NCBI GenBank assembly: GCA_036346405.1
Contig: CM070567.1
Coordinates: forward strand, 47,541,633-47,605,632
Length of the DNA stretch: 64,000 nt
Direction: 5' to 3'
Source: Phyllostachys edulis
Taxonomy: Eukaryota; Streptophyta; Magnoliopsida; Poales; Poaceae
Shown here: piece after piece, positions 52,935 through 64,000 of the stretch
How the letters are laid out: each line of letters begins with the position of its first letter
Numbering within the stretch: the stretch's first letter is position 1
Made by a program: the position numbers and the translations under genes
Notes under the pieces: generated by a model
The model's input: only the letters and a program-made list of their open reading frames with translations
Database searches by the model: none
What the model was told of the DNA's origin: nothing

Positions 52935-55884
52935 ACACCTTACCTTTCTCATGTGTAGGTACCAAGAACGCGGGTTGGAGAACATGAACTTAAAAATTCT
53001 GATCTTTTGCTCCATCACATGATCGGGTCACTTGATGGTTCTCCACCTCAACGATGGCCTCCAAGAGGTATGTGCTTTCATGATTGGTGCTTTCACATGT
53101 CTGGTGAGCTATCCTATACCTTCATGCTCTTATCTTCATGATTACTCATACTTGGCATGTTGTGCTTGTCTTTGTGCTCACATGTACCATATTGGCATGT
53201 GTTACTCTTGTGATATCATTCATCATGCCTTTACCTTGCTTATATATCCATGTATTATATTGTTGTTCATTGTTTCCATGGTTATGTGAGCTTGGTTTTG
53301 TCATCATGAGCTTGTGCTGTCTTGTACTCTTATTATCTTGCTCATGCTGATTCTTGCTTATGTCTCCATGTATTAAACTGTTGTTCATTGCTTCCATGGG
53401 TATATAAGCTTGGTCTTATCTTCATGAGCCTGTGCTATTTGTACATGATTTATCTTGCTCGTGTTGATTTTTGCTATATGTATCCACATGTTCACTTGAT
53501 ATCCATGTTAGCATTCTTTTTCCATGACTTGTTCTATAACATGCTTTATGCTTACATGGTTATTATGCCTTACTGTTAATTGTGGATACATGAGTCTTAC
53601 CATAGCTTTCACTAGCATGCTTTATCTTTGACTGTATATATATGATGTGTGATATGCTATGTGCCTGTTTGCTTGCTCCTATGCCTTATTGTGGATTAAG
53701 GATAGTTTGAGCTTTGTCATATCTTGGATAGCATGTGCTGCAATTGATTTGTCTATCTCCATGCTCATGTCTTAAATTGTTGATTATACGCTTTCATGAG
53801 TTTTGGTTCATTTGCTGCTATCCTTGCTAGTCATGTGTCTTGGTACTATTTCCCTAGATAATGTCTCACTAACCCAGTACCAAGGTATAGACTTTCTTTG
53901 TCTCTTTTGTGTAGTCTTTTCAGTTGAGAAGAAGAACATGTGGTCCAACAAGTGATATCACCTCAAGTTGTTGGTTCTTCTTCAATTGTGCATTCAATGC
54001 TGGCTATCACTTCTTGGAGACGAAGGAATTTGAGATGAGGATGATGGGTGAGCGCAACTACCTTCTGAAGCTTCAAGGAATGGATCTTCATCCATCATGA
54101 CTACATCTCACTACCAAGCAGTGCGACTCAGGTTCGAGCTTCTATACCTTACTTTTATGTATGGTATTCCTAGTCTACCTTGCATACCATCTGGGTTGTG
54201 TCAGGTGTTGGGCTTGTCGAGTTCAGGGTAGATAGGAGGCTCTGTCTTAGCACGTGTCCTTTTTAGACACTCTTCTTATCCCATGTTTTCTAGGATACAC
54301 TTCTCTCACAGCCTAGGTCGAGCTTGTCTCCCAATCACTAGTGTTAGCAGGTTTTTGAGTTGCCTGTAAGCTTTTTGGTGTTGGTGTTTCGCTCCCTAGC
54401 TTTTTGAGTTGTTTTTCCTAGAGATCGTGTGGTGTTTGAAGTCTTTGTGCTAGTTTTTGTAGAGTCCAAAGCAAAATTGGCAGATCTCCTCTCAAAGCTT
54501 TTTGGACCCAACAAGGTTTGCCATCTTGAGATGCAAGTTAGGGATAATTTATCCCTATGGGTTGGTTTGAGGGGGAGTTGGTTCTTTTCTGGACTTTCCT
54601 TGTTCATGTGAACTTTTTGTGGATCTTTTCTGATACCTTCTTCAAGTGGTATCTTCTTCGGATCCTTTTGATCTTCTTGATCTTTTTAGGCTTTTAAAGT
54701 TTTTTGTGCATCTCATTGTACCCTATTGCATACATATGAAAAATTCAAAAAGATGCATTGTAATATAAGCTTTACCGCTTCTGTCTTTTAATTTGATGAA
54801 GCTTTGCTTATTACCCTCTTGAGCTTTAGTATTTCAATTCTTGCTCAAGATTGTGTCTAGTTCTTTGACTTACTAGAATTATCATGCTTTTACATGTGCA
54901 GCAATGTCTTGGCTAAATGAGCTAGAACTTTTAGATAATCTGAATTGAAAATAGCAATTTGTGGATCTTTTAGCTAGTTGCACAATTAGTGATCCTTTTG
55001 TGACATTGGCCCTGTCAAAATTGCTTTGTTAGCTTTGGAATCTAGAATTGAACATCTTTGAGCTTTCAATTCATTAAAGAATCTAAAACAGCCCTTGTGC
55101 AAAATAAAAAAATGATTTCTTTTTGTGCGAAAAGACTGATCTCACCAATTCTTTCTCATGAGACTGCTTGCCATTGTACTAAGCATGAACTCAGGGGGAG
55201 TTTTGGATGACCTAGACCACTCTTTTAAGCTTTTTGTGCTTGAGATGGTCGCGGCAAGGCTTGAGATCTAGCACATGGCTAAAAAGCAAATTGTTAAAAT
55301 TGGTTGAAGCTTAGGAAGAGGTTGTGGATGGCTCCTAGTTCAGGACCTTCTTTACTAAGATAGACCTTTAATCAACTTGAATATTCATTGCAAATGAAAA
55401 ATAGTTGAAGATTGGGCTTTTGAGGTATTTTGAGCAAAATGATTCAATTCAGAACTTTTTGTATCTAAAATGGTCTTTGCTAGTTTCTGGATCTCACATT
55501 GACATTCCGACAAGGCTATTATCACTTTAGGATAACTGTTGTTGAACTTGCTAATTTTGAAGCATTGCTTAATTTAATCCAACAACATGTGATATATTGA
55601 GCTCTTTAGCCTAGCTTTGCTATATATGTCTTAACATGATCTTGCTAGCTTTGTCAGGCTTGTTGTATCTTGAGTAATGGTAGAAATGCTAGCCTGTTCA
55701 ATTGAGCAATCTCCAAAGCTTCTTTTACCTAAAAATTGAAAAATCAAAACAAAAATGAAGCCACCCCATTGCATTTCATGCATGCTCTTTCTTTTGCTTC
55801 TTCCTTACTTGTGCATTTGTCATCTCTGGATGAGAGGAAGGGATGATTCCTTGATGAATCCATTGTCAAAGGGGGAGAAGATAT
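52935..55884 (+). other. Non-coding internal region with repeated purine tracts
   Basis: No pol. Two imperfect direct repeats of about 120 bases (about 53235-53480) share TCCATGTATTA and TTGTTCATTG. Purine tracts GAGGGGGAGTTGG (about 54570), CAGGGGGAGTTTT (about 55190) and AAAGGGGGAGAAG (55868-55880) occur. The last directly precedes the next LTR. Sireviruses are known for multiple purine tracts before the 3' LTR. Confidence 0.5.
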
Positions 55885-58629
55885 TGTAACATTCTGATTT
55901 TCTAAATCCTTTTTAAAATGTGTAAAATAAATTAAAACTATTTACTTTAATGAGAATTCAAGTTTGGTTCTGTTGGAGAGGTTTGAGTTGTTGGTATCTC
56001 TTCCTGGTATGCTTGGCAGATCCTCCCTTCAGTTTATCTTTTTCGGGCTATGTAGGTTTAGACCCTCTCTGTGGCCTAGACCTTCCCCAGGGGTTCTTAA
56101 GGTTAGACCTCCCTTGAGGCTTGGACCTTTTCTCACTGGGCGTATTCTTCGTCCGGGCCTTTCCTTTGAGTTTGGTCACTTTAGACCTCTTTGTTGGTTT
56201 GAATCTCTTTGGGTTTAGACCTCTTTTACTGCTCGACTTCTCTTAAGTCAAGACCACAGTTGCTGGGCACTTCCCAATGCCCAGACCTCTTTTCATTCGG
56301 ACCTCCATGCATTCCAAAGGACCTCTTATGTGTGCCTTCGACTCTCCAGAGTTCATTTGAACCCTTGGTGTTTCTTCTTGGCCGAATGGACCTCCTTAGG
56401 GTCCATTCTAACCACCACGGTTTTGATCTCACCCAAGAGGTTGGAATCTCCTTGAGTTGCCTTGACTCATGAACTCCTGTTGGACCACCTGTTGTGGATA
56501 TCTTCCCTTGGACCTCTCTTTCATTTGATCTGGTGGTCCAGACCTCTTCCTATCTCCAATCCAAAGGTCCAGACCTCCCCGTGCGTTATGTCCCTCTGTG
56601 GACCTCCCCTTTGTTTTGAATTTAACGGTTTGGACCTCTCCTCACTTCCGATCCAAAGGCCCAGACCTCCCCTGCACGTTTGATCTTGGCTGTTGGACCT
56701 CCCTCTCGGAGATCCAACTGCCCGGACCTCAACCTGCCTTTAATCCCAACCACGGGATCTCTTTGTAGTTCTCTGGACCTCATATCCAAGACCTCTCTGT
56801 GGCCTTTTAACTTGGCCCTGGACTTTCTCGCCAGACCTCCTTGATGAGATCCTAACCGTCAGGATCTCCTTTGTTGATCTGGACCGTCAGACCTCCCCAT
56901 GTCCAGACCTCCCCTGTATGTCTGGACCTCCTCAACCTTCAGACCTCCTTGAGCCGCAGGACCTCTTTTGATGAAGTCCTGATTGTCCGAACCTTAGTCA
57001 CGTGGACCTCCTCCATGTGTATTTGGACCACTCCACGTTCGGACCTCCTTTGTGTATATCAGGACCTCTTAGCCTTCGGACCTCCTCAAGGACCTCTCTG
57101 TGAGGCAAGACCTCCCCTTTGACCCATTGTTTCTAAATTGGTCTGCCCCACCTACCAGTCTTAATCATTCTCATTTCCTCCGCGTTATTATATTGAGCAT
57201 TTAATGCGTGTCTTGTCACATTAAATGCATCCATATACGTGGTGTTTTACTTTGAATTTGGTCACTTAGCCGTACCCTGATATTTTTCTTTGTTCCTTCC
57301 CATAGCAACATACATTGTCCTTCCTCGTACCTTTTGCCCAGAATGGTAGTGACACCTGCCCTGCCACTACCTACCTTTGACCCATTTCTATACTTATCCT
57401 TGACACGTATATTTCTAGTTTTCTTCACCCTTTTGATTACAATTAGACCAAGAAATTCTACCACATCACCTTCCTCCCTTTCTCCACCCTCTGTTACCTT
57501 GGCTCTCGATCAGTGGCTCCCAGGAAAAACTTTGTTGCTCCCGACCTCCCCTCCATCCATTGTTTCTTCTATCCCTGGTAAGTCCCTTGGCGATCTCCTT
57601 CGCTCTCGTTTTTACTACTGTACTGAGCTGGTCATGTCCATCTCAGGACCTCCTTTAGTGGACTTCTTTTGGGTTTCTAGGGCTTTTGTGTGAGGACCTT
57701 GTAAGATCGAGGTGGCCGACTAGAGGGGGGGGTGAATAGGCGTTTTAAATTCCTTTAGGCTCTAAAACCGATTTCTAATGCGGAAGCTAATACAAATACG
57801 GTTTTGCACAATTAAAGCCTAAATCAACTAGGTTCCCCTAAGTGCACCAACAATACAAGTCTATTAATAAGTATATCAATTAAGCATATGACTTGTAAGC
57901 TAATCAATTCAAGCAAGGTGAATAGCACAATGAACAATTTGCAATCATACACAATGAATAAGCAATTTAATACAAGGTATATAAATTGCACAATGTAAAG
58001 CAAGCATTCATACACAATGAATGTAAATGCAATAGTAAGGCACAAGGATGCAAACCACAATGGACACGGTTATGTTTTACAGTGGTGAATCGGAGACTTG
58101 CGGTCTCCCTAATCACGTTGAGGTAAACCCAAACTAATTGGGCCGGCTCCACGAATTAAGCCTTCCTCCGAGGATCAATCACCTCGCTCCACTTGGGTTG
58201 CTCTTTCCTCCACTCCGGAGATGGCGAGCACCACGCCACTCACAAACCGCTCGGGTCTTCTCACAAGCTTCACTTGAGAAGATCACCGACGCACGACGCC
58301 TCCACGCCGTCTAGGTGTCGGCAAACACCAAGAGTAACAAGTCTCCAACGCTCACTTGAACCAATCAAGTGTCTAAGCTCAAGTGGATACTAAATCCACC
58401 ACCTAAGGCAACACATGCACTTAGGGTTTGCTCTCAATCATTCACTAAGTGCAACACATGCACAAAGAAAGAGAGGGCTTGCTCTTGCTCAAAGGAATGT
58501 CTAAGGAACTTGCAACACATGCAAAGACCTTCACTATATCACCAGCAACCTCCCACACACGGCCAAGGTGGGTATTTATAGCCCACACACAAAAAACTAG
58601 CCGTTGGGAGAAGATTCCACGAAAAATCA

Positions 58630-59020
58630 GCAAGGCCGGTCTGACCGCCGGCAAGTGGCCGGTCAGACCGCCCTCCCTCCAACAGCTATAAAACTAGCCG
58701 TTGGACAGAGTCCGGACTAACCGCCATACAAGGCCCGGTCAGACCGCTCTGGCCGGTCAGACCGCTCAAAGCACGCCGGTCAGACCGCTCAACAATTTTC
58801 AAAAATGTCGTTCTCTGGAAAAAGCTGACCGGGTCCTTGACCCAGGAGGCCGGTCAGACCGCGCTCACAACTCCGGTCAGACCGCGCCACCATTTTCCAG
58901 AAAACACCTCGCACTGGAAAAAGCTGACCGCGGGCATAACCCGCGAGTCCGGTCGATCGGGCTTAAGCCTCGGTCGAGACCAGAGGTCGGTTAGACCGCC
59001 ATTAATGCAGCGTCGACCGC
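58630..59020. repeat. GGTCAGACCG motif cluster in the solo LTR
   Basis: CCGGTCAGACCGC and variants recur roughly every 20-60 bases. The core GGTC...GACC is palindromic. The same motif is in copy 1 (12.36-12.80 kb) and in the 48.6-50.9 kb LTR. Confidence 0.75.
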
Positions 59021-59039
59021 TCAAACAACAAAACAAGAT

Positions 59040-59420
59040 TTTTGCATTCCTTTTCAACACAAATTTGCAAAACACATTTGCAAACAATATGAAATGCAAA
59101 CAAGGCATGTAGGCAAGATTCTCAACTAGTTGCAAAACACATTTGCAAACTTTTAGAATCATCCCACCAATTGCACTTAACTTCAACTCAATTTGCAAAA
59201 CACATTTGCGAAATTGACGCTTGATGCAAACAAGGATTCAAGTGAGATTCTCAACAAGTTGCAAAACACATTTGCACACTTTTAGAATCACACCACAAGG
59301 AATAAGGTACATGGACTTACACCATTTGCAAAACGCATTCGCAAACTTAAGTCACATGCTACAAAGATTATCCATGAGCCACAACTATTTGCAAAACACA
59401 TTCGCAAATCTTGGCAACAT
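59040..59420. repeat. TTGCAAAACACATTTGCAAA repeats
   Basis: Six copies of TTGCAAAACACATTTGC or close variants, 40-80 bases apart; each is itself an imperfect inverted repeat (TTGCAAA/TTTGCAAA). Copy 1 has the same motif near 12.12-12.34 kb. Confidence 0.75.
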
Positions 59421-59649
59421 GTTAAGGTGAGCTAGAGCAAACACAATGAGCTATCAACACATGACTAACTCAAGCTACTAGTCAAAGACCCCTCTTAATA
59501 GTACGGCAACCTATACTAGCAATCCGGTCTCCCAACCAAACACCGAGACCGGTAAAGACTAGGAACACATCCTTAGCCCTAGCTAGTCATACCTTTGCCT
59601 TGCGCAAACACTTGAAGCTTGATGACGCACATCCTCACTTCAAGTCCGG

Positions 59650-59885
59650 GTTCTTGACTTGATATGCATCAACTCATGATGCATCCTTCACTTGACCTTC
59701 ATCAACACATGATGAAGCTTTACTTCGGGATCTTGACTTGATGCTCATCAACACATGATGACATCTTCCATCCCGAGTCTTGATATGCATCAACACATGA
59801 TGCACTCTTCACTTGGCATCCATCAACTCATGATGGGTCTTCACTTGACTTGATGATCAACACATGATCATCTCAAGTCATCAAC
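59650..59885. repeat. CATCAACACATGATG near-palindrome array
   Basis: Six copies of CATCAACACATGATG or close variants (some CATCAACTCATGATG, one GATCAACACATGATC), about 40-50 bases apart. The reverse complement array is in copy 1 (9.08-9.11 and 11.71-11.85 kb). Confidence 0.75.
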
Positions 59886-60059
59886 CACCTGGAACATAAC
59901 CTATTCATCCAACTCATGGAAAATGTTAGTTCCACAATATGATTATCATTAATTACCACAACATACCATTAACTCATAATGGCGGGACAAGATACCACAA
60001 TCTTTCCCTCATTGGTAATTGATGATAACCACTTCAATAGCAAATAATTGAATAGAGTT

Positions 60060-60690
60060 TGGTATGAGTATATAAGCACTATATAAGTTATATATACTCA
60101 ACATGAGTGTATACGAACTACACAAGTCGTATTAACTCAAGAATACATGAGCATATATAAACTACATAAGTCTCATATACTCATATGAATATATTAACTA
60201 CACAAGTTAAACATATTCAAAGATATGTGAGTACACATGAACTACACAAGTTATGTTCTACTCACATATAAGTATATATAGACTACACAAGTCTTATACA
60301 CTCTTATGAATAGATTAACTACATAAGTTAAACATATTCAAGAATATGTGAGCACACATAAACTACACAAGTTATGTTATACTCACATATAAGTGTATAT
60401 AGACTACACAAGTCATATATACACACTTGAATATACTAACTACATAAGTTATATATATTCAAGAATATGAGCATATATAAACTACATAAGTTATATATAC
60501 TCACATGAATATATTAACTACACAAGTTAAATATATTCAAGGATATGAGTATATACTGAACTACACAAGTTATATATATACTCATATGAATATATTAACT
60601 ACACAAGTTAAATACATTCAAGAATATATGAACTACACAAGTCTCATATACTCATATGAATAAATTAACTATGCAAGTTAAATATATTCA
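60060..60690. repeat. ACTACACAAGTTATATATACTC tandem array
   Basis: About a dozen degenerate units of 50-60 bases alternate AACTACACAAGTTA with TATATACTCATATGAATAT. Copy 1 has a single unit (about 8800-8860), so the array expanded in copy 2 or collapsed in copy 1. Confidence 0.8.
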
Positions 60691-63397
60691 AAGGACATGT
60701 TTCAAAGTAAAGATCCCAATTGTATATGGACAAGGAAATATGGATCAATACTAATGAAACCATAAAACATAGATTGAGCTCCCCCTAAATGTGTGCATAC
60801 ACAAATGTGTAATGGAAACATATGCACATATTCAAGTTAGACTTTTGGTGGAGTTCAACCTATATTTTGGATCCGAGGAATGCAACAAGATATATGAATA
60901 CAAAGTAGAATGCATACCTCTTTTGATCTTTATATCCAAACGAGACTAAACATGATATAACAAATAGAAATGTTAGTCTCACAAATAGATTCATCATTAT
61001 GAATGCATACCTGTTAGGATTTTCCTTTTGTTTATCCAATGAATTGGATTTGTCATTAATCACATGCATGCCTTCATGATTATTACCTTTATATCCAAAT
61101 AAGACTACACAATATGTATATCAATGAAAGTGTTAGTCTCACAATTAGATTTGTCATTAATCACCAAAACCCCATTAACAAATAATGGTAGGTCTAGATT
61201 CTTCAGACCTCATCTCTGGGCTTTACGCAAGAATCATTTCTCAGGACTTCTCTGTTCTACTGCTTGAATCACTCCTTTGGGGTCTTTTGCTAAAAGACCA
61301 CCTCCTCCTGGTAAGCTTGGACCTCCTCCAAAAGAACCGTTCTAAAGATATAGACCTCTTCTGTTGATTATGTTTTGGACTCCCTCTGGGATTCTTTTGG
61401 TTTTCTTGTTGTTCTCAATTGGTTCTTTATTTGAGTTTCCCTTGAATTTGCTCCTTTACCCGTGTAGATTGCGAAGACTCCAGGGAGTCTGAGTGCACAG
61501 AAGAGGAAGATTCTCAAGACAGTGAGCAAGGCAAGTTGCACTCTTGATCATATTGCACCCAATAATTCAATCTATTTATGTTCAATTTCAAAGTTTAATG
61601 CATGCCTATCTTTACCCAGTTATTTCAATACCTGTTTTAAATTCATAGTTATACCTACTTCCTTGGTATGGCCACTGTTGACTTTGGACTGAACTCATTG
61701 TCACCTTTAGATCAAACTTGGGTCATGCAATAGTGTGAGCCCAACCATTTGAAAGACTTGTGCTTAGTCAGGCTTAGACCAAAAATATTGATTTGGGGAA
61801 ATCTTTACCAACATGACCAAATATTGCTTAAAATGTTTTGACCATGACATTGGGGTGTCATGGGAATGTGAAAATGTTCTTTGGGAAGCAAAGATAATGA
61901 AATTGGAATTAGGCTGGGCGAAATGGTTTGCTTGGCTGGTGCAATGTTTGTGCACGGACTCTATCCTGGTAAAGGTGGAGGTCGAGGGGTTTGTGAAAGT
62001 CGCCCTAGTCATGTGAGGACCGATCTTTGAGCGACCAATGCCAAGCCTATAATGGGCTATGCCACAATCGTGCAACCACATGTCTCGAGAATGGGCGTGG
62101 GACTGGTGAGTAATTTACAAAACTCCATCATATGTTGCTCCATTGGAGGTGTGGGAGGTCTTGTAAGGCCGATGGTCCTTTATGACCCTCTTGTTCCCCT
62201 TTGGTACAAGAGGGGCTTCATTTGGATTCTTGTCCATAGGGGGTAAAACCTTAGCAAGGAAAGGCGTGGTGGAGCAATGCATTGTAAAGGCCTTGTCATG
62301 AGCTCTAGACCTCTTACCTTTGGTAGTGAGAGGTGGCATTGACGGATCTTGGGATAAACTAGAGAAATCATGTCATGTGGGTAAAGTGTACAACCTCTGC
62401 GAGTTAAATCTATTGAATAGCCGTGTCCACGGTCATGGGCGTCTTGGCAAAGGCTACTCGAGTTAGATGTTGATTTTGGGGATTTTCGAAATGTTTTCAA
62501 ATCTGTTTTGGGATTGCTATCCCATGGGTTTGGGCGAGGAGCTTTGTTGTCGAGGGTATCCTTCACCAACTTGTTGATGAATGTTATCAAGCGAAAAATT
62601 GCTTTGATGAAATGAATTTTATCTATTTAAAGACATGATTTGGAACTTAGTAATGGTAGTTGAAAGAAAATTGGCTTTGTGCAAATTAACCATAATATGC
62701 CATCTTTTGATTATCCATATATGCATGTCATTCTGCTAATCCACGGGTGTAACTTGCAAGCACGGTTGTTGTGCTCACTCTTGCTCATTACAATCTTTGC
62801 TAGGAGAAGACCTTGGCGATGAAGAAGATCCAGCGAATAGGTTGTGCCTTCGATCATTTGCTGTGGTGTCTTGATGGACCTGTGACCTTTTGTTCTTTTG
62901 CTCTTTTGTATGTGTTGGGCCCAAGGCCACTTGTGTAACAACTCTGTAAATATTTTGCTTAAATAAAAATCGTTCGGATGTCACCACCATTGTATTATTT
63001 CGTGAAAAGCTAGCCATGATCCTTGGGACTAGCTCGGATTCACAGGAACCACGGAGCAAGCACGGACCTTCATGTCCTCACAATGGGATGAGCGTGTGAG
63101 GCTCGAGGCGGTCTCGGACCTCCACGACCTCCTCTGGAGGGTCGTGGGTGGTCTTGGGGTGTCCTCGAGACCTCCTCGTTTTCCCCGACCGTGGTCGTGA
63201 CAGCCGTGGGTGCTCCTGGCTCAAGACTCTCTCTCGGGTCATGTTCTCCTGGACCTCCAGGGAGGTCTGCTGGATCTCTGGGAGGCTCAGGGTGGGCCGG
63301 CCGAGAGGTCCTTTGTGGACCTCTGGGAGGTCTGATGGACTTTCCAAGGGTCTTGGAGGACCTCTCGGGTGCCCTAGAGTTGGAGTCGTTACAAAAG

Positions 63398-63408
63398 TGG
63401 TATCGAGC
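63398..63408 (+). other. Primer-binding site of the right-hand gypsy element
   Basis: TGGTATCGAGC follows the LTR end by four bases. It resembles TGGTATCAGAGC with one base lost. Confidence 0.65.
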
Positions 63409-63826
63409 TTCTGACCGTAAGTCGCAACCTAGTAGCATGGTTGTAGAATTTCAAAATTATTTTATAACAAAAGAAGAATAAAATGTTCTTTCTTACAGGT
63501 CATCTTTTCACTCTTACCTTTCTTACGGTGCTTTTCCTTACCTTAACCTCACCTTATCTTGTTTCTTCCTATGCACTGTTTACAACATTAAGTGGACCTC
63601 CTTACCACAGCAACGATTCATTAGAAATCTTTTAGGGTAGGCTGGTGCTTAAGACTTCCCCCAAAAAAGTAAGACACGAGTAGAACGATGTTGGTTATTA
63701 TAGACTTTGAAAAGGTTTGTCACTGCTGTTTTCTTTGCATCGGATTTTCTGTGCCGAAGTGGTTGGTTTGGTTAGTTTTTCCTTAGCCTTTCTCTTCTCT
63801 TTTCTCAGCCTTGGTGCTTGGACATA

Positions 63827-64000
63827 ATGGCCACCTCTAGAAATGGCAGTGGCAGTTCAAGCCATTACAACCGTCAAGCTGAGGAAGAGGCCGAGCATCC
63901 AGCCTTGTGGACCAATCAGAATAGAGGAGTTGAGGGTGAGCAAGGACAACCTACTTCACAGCCACCCCCACCTCCAGTTGAAGGTCCTACTTGGACTCAA
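63827..64000 (+). CDS. Start of a gypsy gag frame, cut by the window edge
   Basis: ATG 63827 opens a frame of 58 codons with no stop before the end of the window. The N-terminal sequence is Ser/Gly/Asn-rich, then Glu/Gln-rich, then has a Pro run (PPPPPVEGP). This disordered N terminus is common in grass Ty3/gypsy gag proteins. The capsid domain would lie beyond the window. The assignment rests on position after the LTR and primer-binding site. Confidence 0.55.
   Translation, partial: MATSRNGSGSSSHYNRQAEEEAEHPALWTNQNRGVEGEQGQPTSQPPPPPVEGPTWTQ

Larger units (their letters stand above)
48595..55884 (+). mobile_element. Sirevirus-like copia element with gag only
   Basis: An LTR (48595-50860), a primer-binding site, a long gag frame with two zinc knuckles, then about 2.9 kb of non-coding sequence with three GGGGGAG purine tracts and no protease, integrase or reverse transcriptase. 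The gag end (KVWVPKYLLSNPSGS) is the linker that leads to protease in autonomous relatives, so pol has been lost. It inserted into the integrase of the gypsy element to its left. Its right end is masked by the gypsy LTR starting at 55885. Assignment to the Sirevirus group rests on LTR-end similarity, the purine tracts and the zinc-knuckle type. Confidence 0.65.
57700..61205 (-). repeat. Solo LTR, Sirevirus-like family S, copy 2
   Basis: On + it starts TGTAAGATCG and ends ATTCTTCA. GACCT flanks it on both sides (57695-57699 and 61206-61210), although GACCT is frequent in this region. It aligns in reverse complement with copy 1 (8442-12894). There is no primer-binding site or coding region. At 3506 bases it is nearly twice the net length of copy 1, because of expanded tandem arrays. 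Confidence 0.8.
55885..63393 (+). repeat. 5' LTR of a Ty3/gypsy element, split by a solo LTR
   Basis: It starts TGTAACATTCTGATTTTC, a common start of grass gypsy LTRs, and ends GGAGTCGTTACA just before a primer-binding site. A family S solo LTR (57700-61205) is nested in it, leaving about 4.0 kb of its own sequence. Both outer parts are dominated by GGACCTCC/CAGACCTCC repeats (55.96-57.12 and 61.19-63.38 kb), which shows they belong together. The 3' end of the element is beyond the window. Confidence 0.6.

Noticed and set aside
58630..60690. Regular short repeats resembling a CRISPR-like array
   Set aside because: Repeats are degenerate, spacing varies, spacers are related to each other, and they lie in an LTR of a plant genome.

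Overview
The window looks like nuclear DNA of a grass, most likely rice or another Oryza. The evidence is GC-rich first exons, compact genes with short GT-AG introns, plant-only families (ASR, EXO70, citrate-binding protein), and nested grass-type transposons: a Mutator-like element with a plant-mobile-domain gene, Sirevirus-like LTRs, hAT elements and MITEs. I worked from the sequence alone. Family names rest on recognising motifs, not on searches.

Layout. 0.2-5.4 kb is a gag-only Ty3/gypsy-type element with two LTRs. 5.4-14.1 kb is a decayed two-gene Mutator-like element: a plant-mobile-domain gene on + and a mudrA-type transposase on -, fused tail to tail by an internal deletion. It is broken by a hAT-like element (8-bp target duplication) and a solo LTR (5-bp duplication), and the solo LTR itself holds a 2.6-kb DNA transposon with exon-like host gene pieces. 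14.7-15.7 kb is a retroposon-like insertion with a 15-bp duplication, just upstream of an intact ASR gene (16.0-16.5 kb). 16.9-19.4 kb holds a second mudrA fragment, a foldback element, a degenerate tRNA-Thr-like sequence and a microsatellite.

20.1-34.1 kb is the main gene, on the - strand: a 25-exon NOL6/UTP22 (Nrap) ribosome-biogenesis gene. All splice phases join into one 1053-residue frame, although a full-length Ty1/copia element sits in intron 21. Its upstream region carries a telo-box and site II (TGGGCC/T) motifs, as in other plant ribosome-biogenesis genes. 35.2-37.2 kb is a 5'-broken MED26/TFIIS-N-type gene. 38.9-41.0 kb is an intronless EXO70 gene with an apparent one-base deletion. 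41.5-42.3 kb is a two-exon secreted citrate-binding-like (alginate-lyase-2 fold) protein gene on the - strand.

43.5-64 kb is nested retrotransposon: the 3' part of a gypsy element on - (LTR plus integrase end), a Sirevirus-like copia element keeping only gag, and the start of a gypsy element on + whose GACCTCC-rich LTR is split by a second solo LTR of the same family as the one at 8.4 kb. The host genes do different jobs (ribosome assembly, transcription, exocytosis, stress, cell wall or secretion) and show no sign of acting as a cluster. The main story is how mobile DNA has reshaped the gene neighbourhood.
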